Assembly (NCBI RefSeq): GCF_000003815.2
Contig: NC_049981.1
Span: 22,037,512 to 22,101,511 of the forward strand
Direction: 5' to 3'
Length of the DNA: 64,000 nucleotides
From: Branchiostoma floridae
Lineage: Eukaryota > Chordata > Leptocardii > Amphioxiformes > Branchiostomatidae
In this document: positions 11,847 to 24,600 of the stretch, one piece after another
Layout: each line of letters starts with the position of its first letter
Numbering within the stretch: position 1 is the first letter of the stretch
Made by a program: the position numbers and the translations under genes
Notes under the pieces: generated by a model
What the model was told of the DNA's origin: nothing
The model's database searches: none
The model's input: the letters and a program-made list of their open reading frames with translations, nothing else

Positions 11847-12050
11847 TAACGCTAATTCACCTTTATCCGCGGGGTAACCTATATCCGTTGCTTTTAGATA
11901 GGGGTATTTAGAGATGTCAAGTCGACAGACGGTGGTTTCAAACTGTAGTAGTTTGAAAGAATATAAGCCACCTTTCGTCGACTCGCCCCTTTTAAAAAAG
12001 CAACGGATATAGGTTACTTCACGTTCACGGATAAAGGTGAACTGGCGTTA
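11847..12050. mobile_element. MITE family B copy 1 (204 bp)
   Basis: Ends TAACGCTAATTCACCTTTAT and its inverted match ATAAAGGTGAACTGGCGTTA, with TA flanking each side. Second-order inverted repeats (CCTATATCCGTTGCTTTT, AAGTCGACAGACGGTGG) follow inside. Related copies lie at about 21546-21758 and 42730-43023. Confidence 0.85.
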
Positions 12051-13013
12051 TATCGTCTGTCGTTCTTAGGTTACATGCACTACATGTGACCCGGTGTTGT
12101 AGGTTCCTCCTTAGTAACTCCCAGGCCAAGAATGCGTTTCTCCGTTCCCGAACCAAAGCAAACCTCAATCTAGCCTCCACCAGGCCTTCCTACGGGGGTA
12201 CGGGGATCGTAAAATTCGGTAAAAGAAATCAGGAAATTGGCCAGTGGAGTCAGTCCACGTTTAACTGGCTACGCAAATTATTCTCCGTATAAGTATAATG
12301 GCCAGCGTAGTCAATCAGATAGAGACTACCAAAGTGGACCCCAATCCCTAGAACACACAGAGCCCTGACTTCGCGTGCCCGGTCGTTTCACACGCGCGGA
12401 AGGCCGGGAGAATGCTGACTATTTTGTTTGTGACAGGTAAATAACTGCGATCTGTGTCGCAAATAAATACCACGGACACGCAGGCCGACAGATCGTTCGG
12501 CTGTAGTTCTGTAAAGAGTGCGGACCCACGCAAAGTAAAGGTTACACCGGAGGGGGGCAAACATGGGCCTGACAGGACTGTACACGGACAAGTAACACCT
12601 GAAATATTGGTGTTGTAGTTTTACTGTAACGACGAGACATCGGCTTATAACGACACTCTTGTAGTAATCAACAACAACCTTGTCAGCAGTGAGTTCATCC
12701 ACACGGCACCATTGTTTAGAACGTCACACAAATCATTGTTTTCAAAGTTAATATATTTCAAGAGTTGTCTTATTGTTGTCCTTAGTCGTGACAAACTCAA
12801 TATTTAGAACAGATGTACACGATTTAAGGCACCAAGATGATCAAACAGCAGACGGAGGAAACACCTGGCGACAACTGAGTTGTTTGCAGTACTAACTAAA
12901 CCTGCAAGATGACGCTAATGCTACATGAAGTTAGACTTTTCTAGTTGTCATCGTAGTACTGTAAACTGTTGTCATTGCCTTTGACGTCACCAGTTTTGTC
13001 GTATACATTCTTA

Positions 13014-13325
13014 TCATTTCCTAAATTAGATGACAACTTGTAAAGCATAGGAGGGCAAATGGCTATTAGACATAAAACATCTACTAGTATCATTTCCTAA
13101 ATTTCGTAACAAGTTGTAAAGCATTGAAAGACACATGGCTATTAAACAGTCACGTGTTACTAACAGGAGGCCTGGTAAATTCTTCATCATGTTTGTCATA
13201 GATTGTTAAACTTGAGCTTGAATTTCGCGATAAGTTGTCAAGCATTGAAAGACATATGGCTATCAGACATTCGCGTATCACTAAAAGGAGGCCTGGCAGA
13301 GTCCTCATCATATTTCTCATATGTG
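13014..13325. repeat. Degenerate three-copy tandem repeat
   Basis: The block CAAGTTGTAAAGCATTGAAA with ACATGGCTATTA and AGGAGGCCTGG occurs, diverged, at about 13030, 13110 and 13235. Units are about 75-125 bases. Noncoding. Confidence 0.6.
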
Positions 13326-14399
13326 TTTAAACTGGAGCTGCGACATTCTCCCCCGGATGTTGGCCAGTGTGTGTGGCGGGAGAGTCAGCTGAAGGCATGA
13401 GGCCGGATCAGGACCCACGCTGTCCTCATTGTCCATCAGCTCAGGGTACAGGACCAACAGCACCATGCGGAATATCTGGGGGGAAAGTGCTCAAATTTAT
13501 TTTTTTCGCAAAGGAGGTATTGTTTTTGGTGTTCGTGTATGTTAATGTACAAATGTATATATGTATAGATTCGGCGTTTCTACGGCTCTATAGTAAGGAA
13601 CGTTTTTTTTTAGCTTTCACCAGAGTTCAATTATCCATGTTTGACCAAGTAGTCCCTAAGAATAAGACGCAAATCAGAGGTTGTCTCTATAGTTTTGGCT
13701 CTAGATTTTCCGGCTATCGCTTTAGCAATGTATAATCTTTTATGCTTCTCCAAATGCTTGTTATTTTTCGTAGCGTTTTATGGTGTCGGAGATTTGATCG
13801 TGCGAACACTTCCTGGTATTAGTGCGCGCGATAGCGGTAAAGCGTTTCGTCGCCTGATTACCCAGATCGTGCGTTCTATATGCGTTTTTGGGTGTTTTAG
13901 CGCCATCGGAGCTCACGGAAAACGTATCGGATAAGTTTTTTCCTTTTTACTCAGTATACAGAAGAAGTCTTGACCTTTATTGCCATATTAGTCATTATCC
14001 CAGGAAAATTCATTTTTACCGTGTAGCGGCCTGTAAAGAATGGCCCTAAATTAGCAATATTTGGGTGAAAAGCTTATATTTTTGATGGTTTTTACCAAAA
14101 ATAACATTTCTACAGAAAATGTCAAATGAGTCTGTCGGTCAGCGACAACACACCCTTTTCTATCGGAAACATTGAACTGCCCGAAAAACGATGTTTTGAG
14201 AAGCGCTAATGTTTTTCTCAGAGTCAGTTAAATAGGCCCCGAATCGTAAAAAAAAACTCCGAACCGGAACCTTACTGTTGTCGCAAAGTAATGATCACAA
14301 TGATTCGAATTTGATACACATTCATAAAAACGTAATACTTCATAATCATGCCCCGAAAATTGAGTTGGTGGTGTGGTATGCCATGAGACGGTTTAACGG

Positions 14400-14630
14400 G
14401 TATGCCATACAAACAAACAAATTTAAGTTGAACACCTCATTTTTGGGTAAGACCGCGAACGTTTTGATTAACAGTCGTTGCAATTCTACATATATTGGGA
14501 TATTGTCATCGGGAATGCAATACAAACAAACAAACAAACAATCAAATTTGAGTTGAACATCTTATTTTTGTGGTGAGATCGCGAATTTATCGATCATCCA
14601 TCGTCGCAATTCTACATATTTTCGTATATT
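14400..14630. repeat. Two-copy tandem repeat with CAAA-rich starts
   Basis: Each unit of about 115-120 bases starts with AAACAAACAAA, then AGTTGAACA, a GACCGCGAA/GATCGCGAA block and GCAATTCTACATAT. Confidence 0.65.
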
Positions 14631-14831
14631 CACAAAACCAATACGTACATGAACTTTATTGCACGACATTTGTACATGGTACAACGTATGACAACGACTA
14701 TTACACAAAGTATAAAATATGTGTATAGAATACGACTTAACATCCTAATTAACATAACAAGAAGGGCTAACACAAGTCTTTGATATAGTGTTACAATCGA
14801 GTTGGGCTAATCATGGGTTTCATTATTCTTT

Positions 14832-14984
14832 CTAATAGCAAATACGTACGAGATAGCAGAACAGCAGCCACATGCCGAAGCTGATGCAGCCGACACACGC
14901 ACGGAGCAGACTTCCACATTCGGCCCGGTCCCGACACCGGCTGCACAAATAACTCCCTCCGGTTTCCTCCTTAGGCTCGGCCAT
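14832..14984 (-). CDS. Possible 50-residue membrane ORF or first exon, unrecognised
   Basis: Minus-strand ORF starting at ATG 14984-14982 and ending TAG 14834-14832. It is GC-rich compared with its surroundings and begins MAEPKEETGGSYLCSRCRDR, followed by a Cys-rich stretch and a hydrophobic segment (CVGCISFGMWLLFCYLV). A splice donor GTACGT at 14849-14844 follows FCYL, so it may be a first exon; I could not find a following exon on the minus strand. The paired Cys (CSRCRD, ECGS, CVGC) look non-random. I do not recognise the family. It could be a short membrane protein, part of an unfinished gene model, or chance. Confidence 0.3.
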   Translation of the reverse strand: MAEPKEETGGSYLCSRCRDRAECGSLLRACVGCISFGMWLLFCYLVRICY

Positions 14985-15400
14985 TTCTTCCTTGCTTCTT
15001 GCTGTCTTTGCTTGCCTTTGTCTGTACAGCTTTCTCCTGGTTCTCATAGTTTTGTGGGCTAGCTGGGATGGTTTAAAGTGTGTCTGCCGGTATCTACATG
15101 TACTGTATCATGTAGCCAGACGACTCTATGGTGACTGCGTGTTTTGTGTCGTCACAGAAAAATCATGGAACAGAATAACGTGTGATGCAGAATGCCGACC
15201 AGTCAGAGTCATTGACGTTCCAGAACAAACGGAAAGTTGCCGCCGTTGTCATGGTTCTATTAACAGAGTGAACATTCTCTATTCGGGTACTGCGCTCCCC
15301 TGACAATAAACTATATATCAAATGAAAGGTAAGGTTTCTGGAAATCAGCACGGAAATTTTTAATGATATTCATGAATGCTACATGCTTGCTATTAGCCAA

Positions 15401-15429
15401 TGAACATTGCGTAAAATACGCAATGTTCA
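15401..15429. repeat. Short perfect hairpin
   Basis: TGAACATTGCGTA, a three-base loop AAA, then TACGCAATGTTCA: perfect 13-base arms. Could be a relic of an inverted-repeat element. Confidence 0.6.
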
Positions 15430-15779
15430 GTGGGCAACTTCGTACAGTATTATTCAACCAACACCAATAATTCGACCATCTTAGGACGCATGAAAGCTTG
15501 ATCTTTAAGCACGCCAAATGTCATGGACCTGTAGTCAACCAGCTTTCTGTTATGGTTCCGTGTGACGGATTAAATCGGACTACGAAGAACTGTCTGCTTG
15601 TTTTCCTTGGTGAAACGCCTCCTAGCGGAATGTTACGGAACTTACCAGCCCCGGATTGACAGTGAGATCAGCACCACGGCCAGGGCCAGTCGTTTTATGT
15701 TTACATTCACGAAAGGGAAACCTGTTGTGTTTGCCCCTTTGCTCCGTCTTCTTTCGGTCTTTAGAAGCAAATAAGGGTC

Positions 15780-15955
15780 AACTACCAAGAACAGACAGCA
15801 GTCACCATGGTTACCGCCAAAGTAGGAGACACCATGTGGTGTTCAGTTACATAATGCAACAAGTGGCTTAGCACAGAGCTAGAAGGGCTGGCCAGCATAT
15901 GGTAAATGAATGTGTTTGAGTAAGAATAAACAGAGCAGAGGTTTTTTCGATTAGA
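15780..15955. repeat. Dispersed repeat C copy 1
   Basis: Shares the order CACCATGGTTAC, GCAACAAGTG, CAGAGCTAGAAGGG, GTGTTTGAGTAAGAATAAA with copies in CEMIP introns at about 26550-26695 and 27290-27425. Type unknown; the trailing AATAAA/A-rich end suggests a retroposon. Confidence 0.5.
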
Positions 15956-16365
15956 ACATGTGAATAACGGTAGCCCCAAAGCCCTTTTAAGGCCGTAGGG
16001 GTAGTTGTGGTGCCCCCATTCAGAGGTCAAGGGATAGGTGATCATATGTGACGTTAGGTGAGGGGTAGTTGATTGTTATCCACTGTACTGTGTCTCGAGC
16101 AAGGATTGGGAGGTGGAGCCAAACCCTCTCCTCCCATCGCCTTTTGCCTCCCCAAATGCAATCAGGTACCCATTTTACACCTGAGCGGAGTGACGAAACT
16201 TGTGTAAAATGACTTACCCAAGGACACAACATCGGTAGAATTACAGGGTTTGAAACCAGATGATAAAGAGGACATTTGGTTGAATGTGAATGATTATATT
16301 CCTGATGAGAAAAGTAGTGCGGATGCTATTATTGTCTGACTTGAATATGTAAGAACAGGTGTAAG

Positions 16366-16798
16366 TAGGGCTGGGTACCGGTACAGAAAATTCAGGTCCA
16401 GGTCCGGTTCAGGTCCAGAGGATTAGGTCCAGGTCCGGACCTGAACCTGGACCTGATGCAGTATGACTCATACCAATGGTCCATTTTACTACAAAGAAAT
16501 CTGTTTGGTGGAGAATTAAACTTACACTGGCGTTTTAAAATCCTTCAACGCTAACTGCACCTGTACGATTGGCTGTAAAACTTGGTAGAAATTACTATAA
16601 ACTCTACTCTACTTCACTCTTGTTATTCTCTTCCACCTGCAAGCGCCAAAACGTGTGAATGCCTGATAAAATAATCTGTTAATTTTCTAATCGGTCCAAC
16701 ATCCGGTCCACCTAATTTTTTCAGGTCCGGTTTTTCTGGACCGGTCCAATGAGGAAAACCGGTTTTGTACCGGTACGCTGTACCGATACCCAGCCCTA
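16366..16798. mobile_element. hAT-type nonautonomous transposon with perfect 8-bp target duplication
   Basis: Ends TAGGGCTGGGTACCGGTACA and, inverted, TAGGGCTGGGTATCGGTACA (one mismatch). The flanks are GGTGTAAG at 16358-16365 and GGTGTAAG at 16799-16806, an exact 8-base duplication. The 8-base duplication and the end sequence are typical of the hAT superfamily. The 433 bases have no transposase; inside are repeated AGGTCCAGGTCCGG blocks. Confidence 0.92.
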
Positions 16799-17030
16799 GG
16801 TGTAAGGCATTGATATATTTCGTTATGTGATATCACACTTGCACGATTGACTGACGGATTGATGGGTTGTATAGCTTTGTTTGTTTGTCTGTTTGTAACC
16901 ACCGCTTGGCACAACACACCATGTTTGTGCCGAACAGTACAAGCTGCATATCCGGTCAGATTTATTTCATCCACTCACACCTTGATGGACCCCCTTCTCT
17001 TTAAAATAAGTGTGTTGGGCTCAGGATGTG

Positions 17031-18217
17031 TAGCCTGAGTATCATCCGTATTCTACCGGGGCTCCTAAAGCTCCGGTCACAAAGCGCGTACGATTCCTTG
17101 CTATTCCTTCCGATGCGCAGGATAATCGCAGTGCGACGTAAGTCGGAAGAAAATCGGAAGCAATGGTTTAAGTATATAAAGCCGTGGTCACAAAGCGCGT
17201 AGTGGATCGTACGATGAGGTCATAAGAGCGTGCCTGCGTCAATCGCAGTGGATCATAGTAAATCGGGGAGCGTCGTATGGCGAAAAATAGAGCTGAAATG
17301 GATTTTGAACATGTTCAAAATTTCGCTATCGTCGTAAGATTTTATTTGCCCCCATAGCAGAGTTCATTACGGCAATTTTTGTCTACTGATGAGGTTATAG
17401 ATTTATGATTTTTTAGCAAGTTGTGATGGTTTCAGTTTTCCCTGATACTGTCGATATTGACGAAAAGGGGAAATATATCAGTCGCAACTGCCACAGTCGC
17501 AACCAGAGAACAGCGCGCCACGCACAGGTGATGCAGACAAATTGTTTGATCGCTTCATGCACGTGAGTTTATAATTAGATCAAATCTCAGCTCTCGTCGG
17601 TCTTGGGTCAGTTTACCATAATCGTAATAACCATGGGGACAACTCGAACATAAAGGCAGGCTCTATGAGTCGGAAATATATATGATATAATTCTTATCAT
17701 TTGATTTTTGTATGATGGCATCTTTTTGTTGATAGCATATCATGATCATGACGATCTTCGAAAGAGCCTGACACGTAGAGCCGGCAAGCAGACCGAGATA
17801 ACCATACCAGTACTCACGCTTGATTTGAACTTTTGCTTGTAATACTCTTGTTGTCATGGTCTTTTTAAATTTATTTTTACAGTTAAAGATATTATAGGAA
17901 GGTATTAAACAGCTATGTCCACATTTTGTTGGTTAAAGAAGCACAAAAGCGGTCAGACGGCTATACAGAAGAGACACAAGTGAAAAATCGTGCGACGCTG
18001 GAAAAATTTTGAACACCATCCGATGCGTTGCGTTGGCTTGCGATGCTTACGATTTTCTTGCGATGTACTGTGCTCATCGTACGATATGCGGAATAGTCCA
18101 TCGCAAGGAATCGTACGCGCTTTGTGACCGGGGCTTTACACTCGCTACCCCTAAAAATATTTTTTTAGGGAAGCGAGTGTACGGAGCCCCGGTAGAAATA
18201 GGATGGTACCCAGGCTA
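17031..18217. mobile_element. 1187-bp terminal-inverted-repeat element with perfect 9-bp target duplication
   Basis: Left end TAGCCTGAGTATCATCCGTA and right end, inverted, TAGCCTGGGTACCATCCTAT, followed by matching TTCTACCGGGGCTCC and CGGTCACAAAGCGCGTACGA on both sides. Flanks are CAGGATGTG at 17022-17030 and 18218-18226, an exact 9-base duplication. A 9-base duplication with long terminal repeats suggests a MULE-like element; this is inference. No credible transposase is encoded. A second internal palindrome (ACACTCGCT ... AGCGAGTGT) lies near the right end. Confidence 0.88.
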
Positions 18218-18605
18218 CAGGATGTGGTCCCCACCTCCATCGCCCTATTCGTGGAATGTCCCTAACAGAAGCGTACTTTCATTTACGAAATTGGGAAATT
18301 CGTTCAAAATGCATTTCCACCAATCCAAGGGCACAACAACATCGGAACAATTTACGGCATTTGAACCCCAAGTATCTGGGTTCTCGGACAAGCACCCTAT
18401 AGCCACCAATTCGCCCCTCGATGCCACGATAGCTACGGCATATCTGAGCACACACAGACCACACGCGGCACTTCCGAACAGACACGCCCCTTCCTACCGA
18501 AAAGCAAATACATACGTATGGTAGTGCTGCTGAAGATATACATATATCCTGAATAACGAACAACATCTACCAAGTGCCTCCATTGGAGAAAGGAGTGAAC
18601 TTGAG

Positions 18606-21600
18606 ATGTTAAGCTTCACCTTTACACTGGTACTGCTGGGCATTCTGTCTGGTGTCTTGTCGCAAGGTTCAGGTAAGGCACTTTCCAGAGGTACTATTTA
18701 TATCAGCAATATTCTCGCTAAGGAGAGCCGTTCTTTCCAGTGTGTCTTCGGAAGTTCCTTTGGAAAAGTAGCTGTAACGTTACAACCAGTTGATGTAGTT
18801 GAAGTTGATGTTGTTCTGCATGTTCGCTGTCTATCTCGATCGGATGTATTTACTTAAGCTGTATATTCAAAATAGCTGTATAGTCCACAGGCTGTTCTAG
18901 TCCATAACACGGCAAACTACATTTTGTGATAAGTTCTTGTCAATGTAAAGGAAAGCTCAATGTAGTAGATTGTTTTAGTGTTCCACTCATAATATAAAAC
19001 GAAGATCACAAAATCTTGCAGCGTGAGGGTTGAATTGCACAGCGTAGCAATCATATTGTGTACAGTAGTGTTATATAAATACGATTAACAAGCGCAAGGG
19101 ATACAACTACTTACATGTTCAACAAATACAAAGTATGCCGCACTTAAAGACAAATTTGACCTATCTACAACAATCTATTTATTTCCATTCATTTAAATCC
19201 ATGGGAATGATTTTGCACCAAACGGAGGACAGCTAGATTCACTAAAAATATCAACGTAAAGCCTGTCCTTGCGTTTCATGTCCAAAGAAACAGTTTCACT
19301 CATTGAAATGTTTAGAAAAGAAACTTTCTAGTACATAATAAAAAACAAATGTCCGAACTACAAAGTTCGAAAACTCTTAACACGCATATAACCACGTTTT
19401 AATGTTTCGTCTCGTAAATTGCATATCATTGTTTGGTTTCGTATTGTATTAGCTTTTAAATGTACAGATTTTGTGATTGAAAGGAAATGTGAACAAAAAG
19501 GGTTTAACGTATTTTTTTTAATTTCCCTTGGCCTAGAAGTAACAAAGATGACGTTGGTGTAAGCAAGAACATTTTTCAAGTACTGCGTGCAGTTTTTTAT
19601 CAACATATTCGGGGAGGGGGATCCCAAAGGGAACAGAACCAGCTGCGGTTCCACTAAGTTACGTCTCAACTCATGTACATACTTGATTATTGAGTAAGTT
19701 CCGCTGGACGTGTTTGAACAATGGCGCAGATAACAAAGTTTCAACATTTACCTTTGCAAACATTGTGCCTGTTCGCTCGTGCAAACGTCATAAACTTTCA
19801 CCCAAAGGCTATGTTGATTTGATTATATGGATGACATCCTCTGGAACAAATGATGAGCAAATGATCCATGTACAATGTATTAGAAAGTCATCGACTGCGT
19901 CATCGTTATGTAAACATTGATTTTGTACGGACGGCACAGACGACTTTCACACCTTTGTACACATTATAAATCGACCACACCTGTATGACCCTAGCATGCC
20001 CGGATGCTGACCCCACCTTGACCCCATGGAACCCTGGGCACCACCCCAACGCGCAGGTCGTTGTGGGTAGAGGGCAGAACTACCTGCTGCAGTCATCAGC
20101 CACGTTTTATTCACTGGAAGTCAAAGATGGGGGTAAGTGACGTACACTGCCTACTACTGAGTGTCTACAGTATTAGACTGACCTGCAATGACTGAATGGA
20201 TAGGGATGTCCCTGTAGCTCACAGCTCCAGTGTCTCATGGTTCGATCCCGGGCAGAACATGTTGGTTGGGGGTGCTCTCCTCTTTCAGAAAGGATGTCAA
20301 TAAGCCCTCTCACAGAGATCGAACGCGCGTGCGGCCGAAAAAGGAAACAAAACCCGCCTGGACAGTGCTATGCAAATGAACAATGGTCGAGACAAGGACT
20401 GTTTTTCTTTTTCGGGGACATTACCTTCGACATATTTATTACCTTAGTAGAATTCCTGTCACCGCACATGCGTTCTGTTCTCTGCAAAGGTCTTATTGGG
20501 ACATGTATTCAAGGAGATGCTTCAAGAATGATTAAGTGGAAGGGCTAGCAACCTCTCCCTGTAAAATATACCCTGCTATGGAAACAGCACGGAAACTTCA
20601 TGCGTCTATGTGCCACCAGTGCTACAAGGTGAACAACAATGACCGAATGGAGAGGTTTGATACAAGAATCTTCCAATGTAGAAATTTGACTATTCTCCAA
20701 GTTGAAGTTTGGTCAGCGAGCCAGTAAAAATCCCAGCCACTGCTAATTCCCGTGACCCAACCTCTGCTTGAAGAAAAGAATTTGACCACAAAGTTCAACT
20801 TTGATACTGCTACATGTACTATAACACTCATGAAAAGTGTTATAAATTTATGGCAGATCATGCCAGCATTGTAAGTGGATAAGTCTGATACAAAAATCTT
20901 CTAATTTAGGAATTTGACCACAAAGTTTAACGGCGATATCACTACATGTACTATCACACGCGTGAAAAAAAGTGTTATGAATTTAATGACAGGTGATTCC
21001 AACAGATGGTTTGTCATTCTCTACACATCTGTGCAGGAAGGGTTGTCTTTGCTGACTTGGGTAATACAGAAATAGTCCTGAGGTCCCGTGAGGTTACCGT
21101 AAGTAGCGATGGAGAGTTCCACATCGGCAGCGAGACCTGCCCGTACCAGGGGAAGGCAACGGTGTCCCTGTACGGCCGCAAGGACGACCAGAAGAACAGC
21201 AAACAGTTCCTGGTCATGGCAGGTGGGACACTGGAGATCCACGGGCAGCACAAACTGGCGTGGACACAGCTCACACAGACGGTTCCGGCAGGGGGCCTTC
21301 CTAAGGTGGGTCTTCGAATGTTAATTGTCACTAATAATGTCAATTTCATGTTGTCATTCCGCACAGACATTGATTTGCCAGCTTTTTGCACTACGCGAAA
21401 TGCCAGTGTGCTTTAAAACGATCTACAACTTACTGTGTCAGACTAGATTACAATTAACATGCTGACTTTATTAAAGAAAAGGATATCGTCCTAAATATGA
21501 GACAAGATGATACAACTAAGGTGTGTTGTGTCTAACGACACTTTGGTTTTCACCTTGTTCACCTTTATCTGTGGGGTAACGCCCAGCAGAGTATTTAGGG

Positions 21601-24600
21601 ATATCAAGTCGACGGTGTTTTCAAGCAATTATAAACCACTGTCCGTCGACCTGATATCCACAAGTACTTTGTTTAAAAAAAGTTAAGGCCAAGGTAATCT
21701 CTGTAAGGTTAACCCAGCCAATACAGCCTACCCCGCGGATAAAGGTGGACTAGCGTTATGGACATTGACTTGATAGCTTTCTGTATGGTGGGAAATGTCT
21801 GTATGTGCGCTTTAAAATGCACAACTTTGTATGTCAGACTGGATTGCATAAGATGGTATTAAAAATGCAATAAAGAAAGGTGGGGTTACTGACAGGATGT
21901 TCCTCTAACTATACTGCTGTTTGAAACCCCAATAATCCGAACCCCCCTAGGCAATTGCATTGGTTCATTGAATCGGTCTGAACTAAACCGATTCTGGCAC
22001 ATCCTCTTTTTGCACTATTGATAGGATGCTCATGCTGTCAATAGCAACCATGTGTTTAAGAAAAGGATTTTCTTCTCAATATGCGACATAAGATGATACA
22101 ACAGTGTTTGAATTGTTGTGCGAAAGGGCGCCTTTGCTTGGGACTCTGAGATTAGTGGATCCGGAAGGGGTCGAGGAATTCACGCGAATGTCTTCGATGA
22201 AATAACGGGGGCCGTGGTGGACTGGCAAAGTTTCGACACTCACGGCAGCACCGCCGACAGCCGGAGTCTGGCGACTTTTATCGACCAAATCCCGTCTGGG
22301 AGAATTGTGACGCTGCAAACAGAAGACGAAGCAGCATCAAGACTGGAAGAAACAGCCCGAGAGCAGATCCGGGCTTTGGGAAGCGTCGAAGTGGATTCCT
22401 TATCACACAGGTACGCTATGTTTGGAAAGCAGTTGTAGAAAAAAACATGTCAGATAGAGAAGCAAGGCCATTCAGAGGTCAAGGGGAATCTTCGCAACCC
22501 AAACAAGATCATAAAAGGTCCGGACAGAAGACCAGGGGGCTTAAAACCGACATTGGCCTTTGTCTTCCCAACATAGATCTACCTTCATATTTGATATCAT
22601 TATGATTCATCTAGAGGTTCATCCATTCCCGTCAAGAAGATATGCTGCTGTATATCCAGGAATGCACACACACAGACAAACACACGGACAGACATGGCAA
22701 AAACAATACCTCCTTTTTTTCATCGAGGTAGTAATACTTTGATGACTAAACTATCATAATGGCACATTTTAGGCAGAGGTTCTTTGAAAGTTTTGCTGAC
22801 CACAAGTATTCGGTAACACGTACAAACACACAGACACGCCAAAAACAGCACCTCAATTTTTTACTGAAGGTAATAATACTTCAATGACGTTTCAGGCAGC
22901 CCTGGGCCTTTGTCGGTGTGAAGGGAGACCCCAGCCGTGCAGTGGAGCAGAAAATTCCCTATGTGGGTGAGTATTAATTATAGAGCATCATGTTATGCTG
23001 ACAAAAGCATTTTTTCTGTTTCCCTCTGCAATTCTAGGAGTTGCGTGCAATACTGTTGTATGTGATTACATTTGCTGTGCATCCCTTTGCAGACACACAG
23101 ACCACCGGCACCGCTGCCGTCACAGCCACTTTTAATGCCTTCTTTGGCTCCTTTGATATCACCGCCACAAGTGAGTGGCTAAGAGGTAAGATGAAGACGC
23201 ATTACCCTGTAGTGATAGTCCTTTTTGAGCAATATACAGCCTAATATACAATAATGGAGTTTTTGCTTGTTTACCTGCAATCTGGCATATCTTATTTCCT
23301 GGATTTCTGACCTTCATCGACTTAAACTGGATCGACTTCACTTTCACTTCATCCTTATTTTCTTGTATCGATATTGATTTGCTTTTCTTCCTTCATTTTA
23401 ACTTTTTTTTGCATTTGAATTAATTGTAATATGATAATCATAACTATCATGTATATTTTGATAACATCAAAATGTTATCAACTGCAGTTAAGGGGAAACC
23501 CACCTTTTAGGTTTCTGGTTCCTCCGGCATGTTTGTTCTCACCGTTTGTAATTTTTAGTTGTTTTTTTGTATTATGTGCAATTAAACAATAAATACAAAA
23601 CAAACAATTATGCTACAGGTCACAATCGGTGCACGTTGAAGGTGCAGGGTGCAGGCGGTGGATACGTCATCAACCTGAAGGATGACGTGAGCTCCTGGCA
23701 GCCCGGGGACCGCATCGTGCTGGCCAGCACGGACTACAACATGGAGCAGGCAGAGGAGTTCCAGCTGCTGCTGTGCCAGGAGTGCTCCAGCCACCAGGTC
23801 AAGATCAGCGGTGAGAGTCTCCATGTGAAATGCTCACAAATGTTTTAAACCCCATTCATTAACCATCCATCCATCCATCAGTCCCGTAGCTCAGGAAGCC
23901 GTAGGGGCGGTAAGATTGTTCACAAGAGACTTCCACTTCTGGCGGTCTTCGGACAGTCTAGTCAGCTGGGCTGGCGTCTTTCCGGCCCAGTCCTTCATAA
24001 ACATCGTTTTGTATATTCCCCATAACATCTTTCATGCCTATGGTCCTATTGATCACCACCAACTACGGTAGGGTGTTGAATCTTCAAGATTTAAGATTCA
24101 AAATGACTTTATTGAATTTTGCAGTGAAGCCTCCACTAAATTGCACTCAATTTACAAGTTTAGTTTAAAAGGATTTACAACTTGAAATGTTGCATATTTT
24201 GTAGCTTAAAAGTGGCAAAGTTTTTGTACAATTTGATAGGTTTAAACTGATTTAAACAGCACTAAGCACTTGCACCTAGATGTGCAAAGGCTAGTGTGAC
24301 AGGTCGTTCAGTGCCTGCGAAGCAGGTGTGTTGAGGTTGTACTGGCTATACAGGTACAGATAGCATTCATGGCATCATAAACTATTTAATCGACTTCACA
24401 GGAGAAGTTCAGTACAACCACTTCGGCGAGATCTCGGATGACGTCGACTTGCGAGGAGAGGTCGGCCTGCTGACCAGGAACATCAAGTTCCAAGGGGAGA
24501 TGGAGGACAGTTGCTACGGCGACAACTTCTGCCAGTTCTTTGACTACGACACCTACGGAGGACATGTTAAGGTAGTTTCTGGAACGAGAATATTAAAAAA

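Larger units (their letters stand above)
9300..14831. other. Noncoding region downstream of Wnt8
   Basis: No supportable exon on either strand. It contains the repeats listed at 10832, 11338, 11847, 13014 and 14400. Open frames here are short and lack domains. Confidence 0.6.

Noticed and set aside
18009-18524. 171-codon plus-strand frame
   Set aside because: It runs across the right end of the 1187-bp element and flanking repeats; composition is repeat-like and there is no domain.
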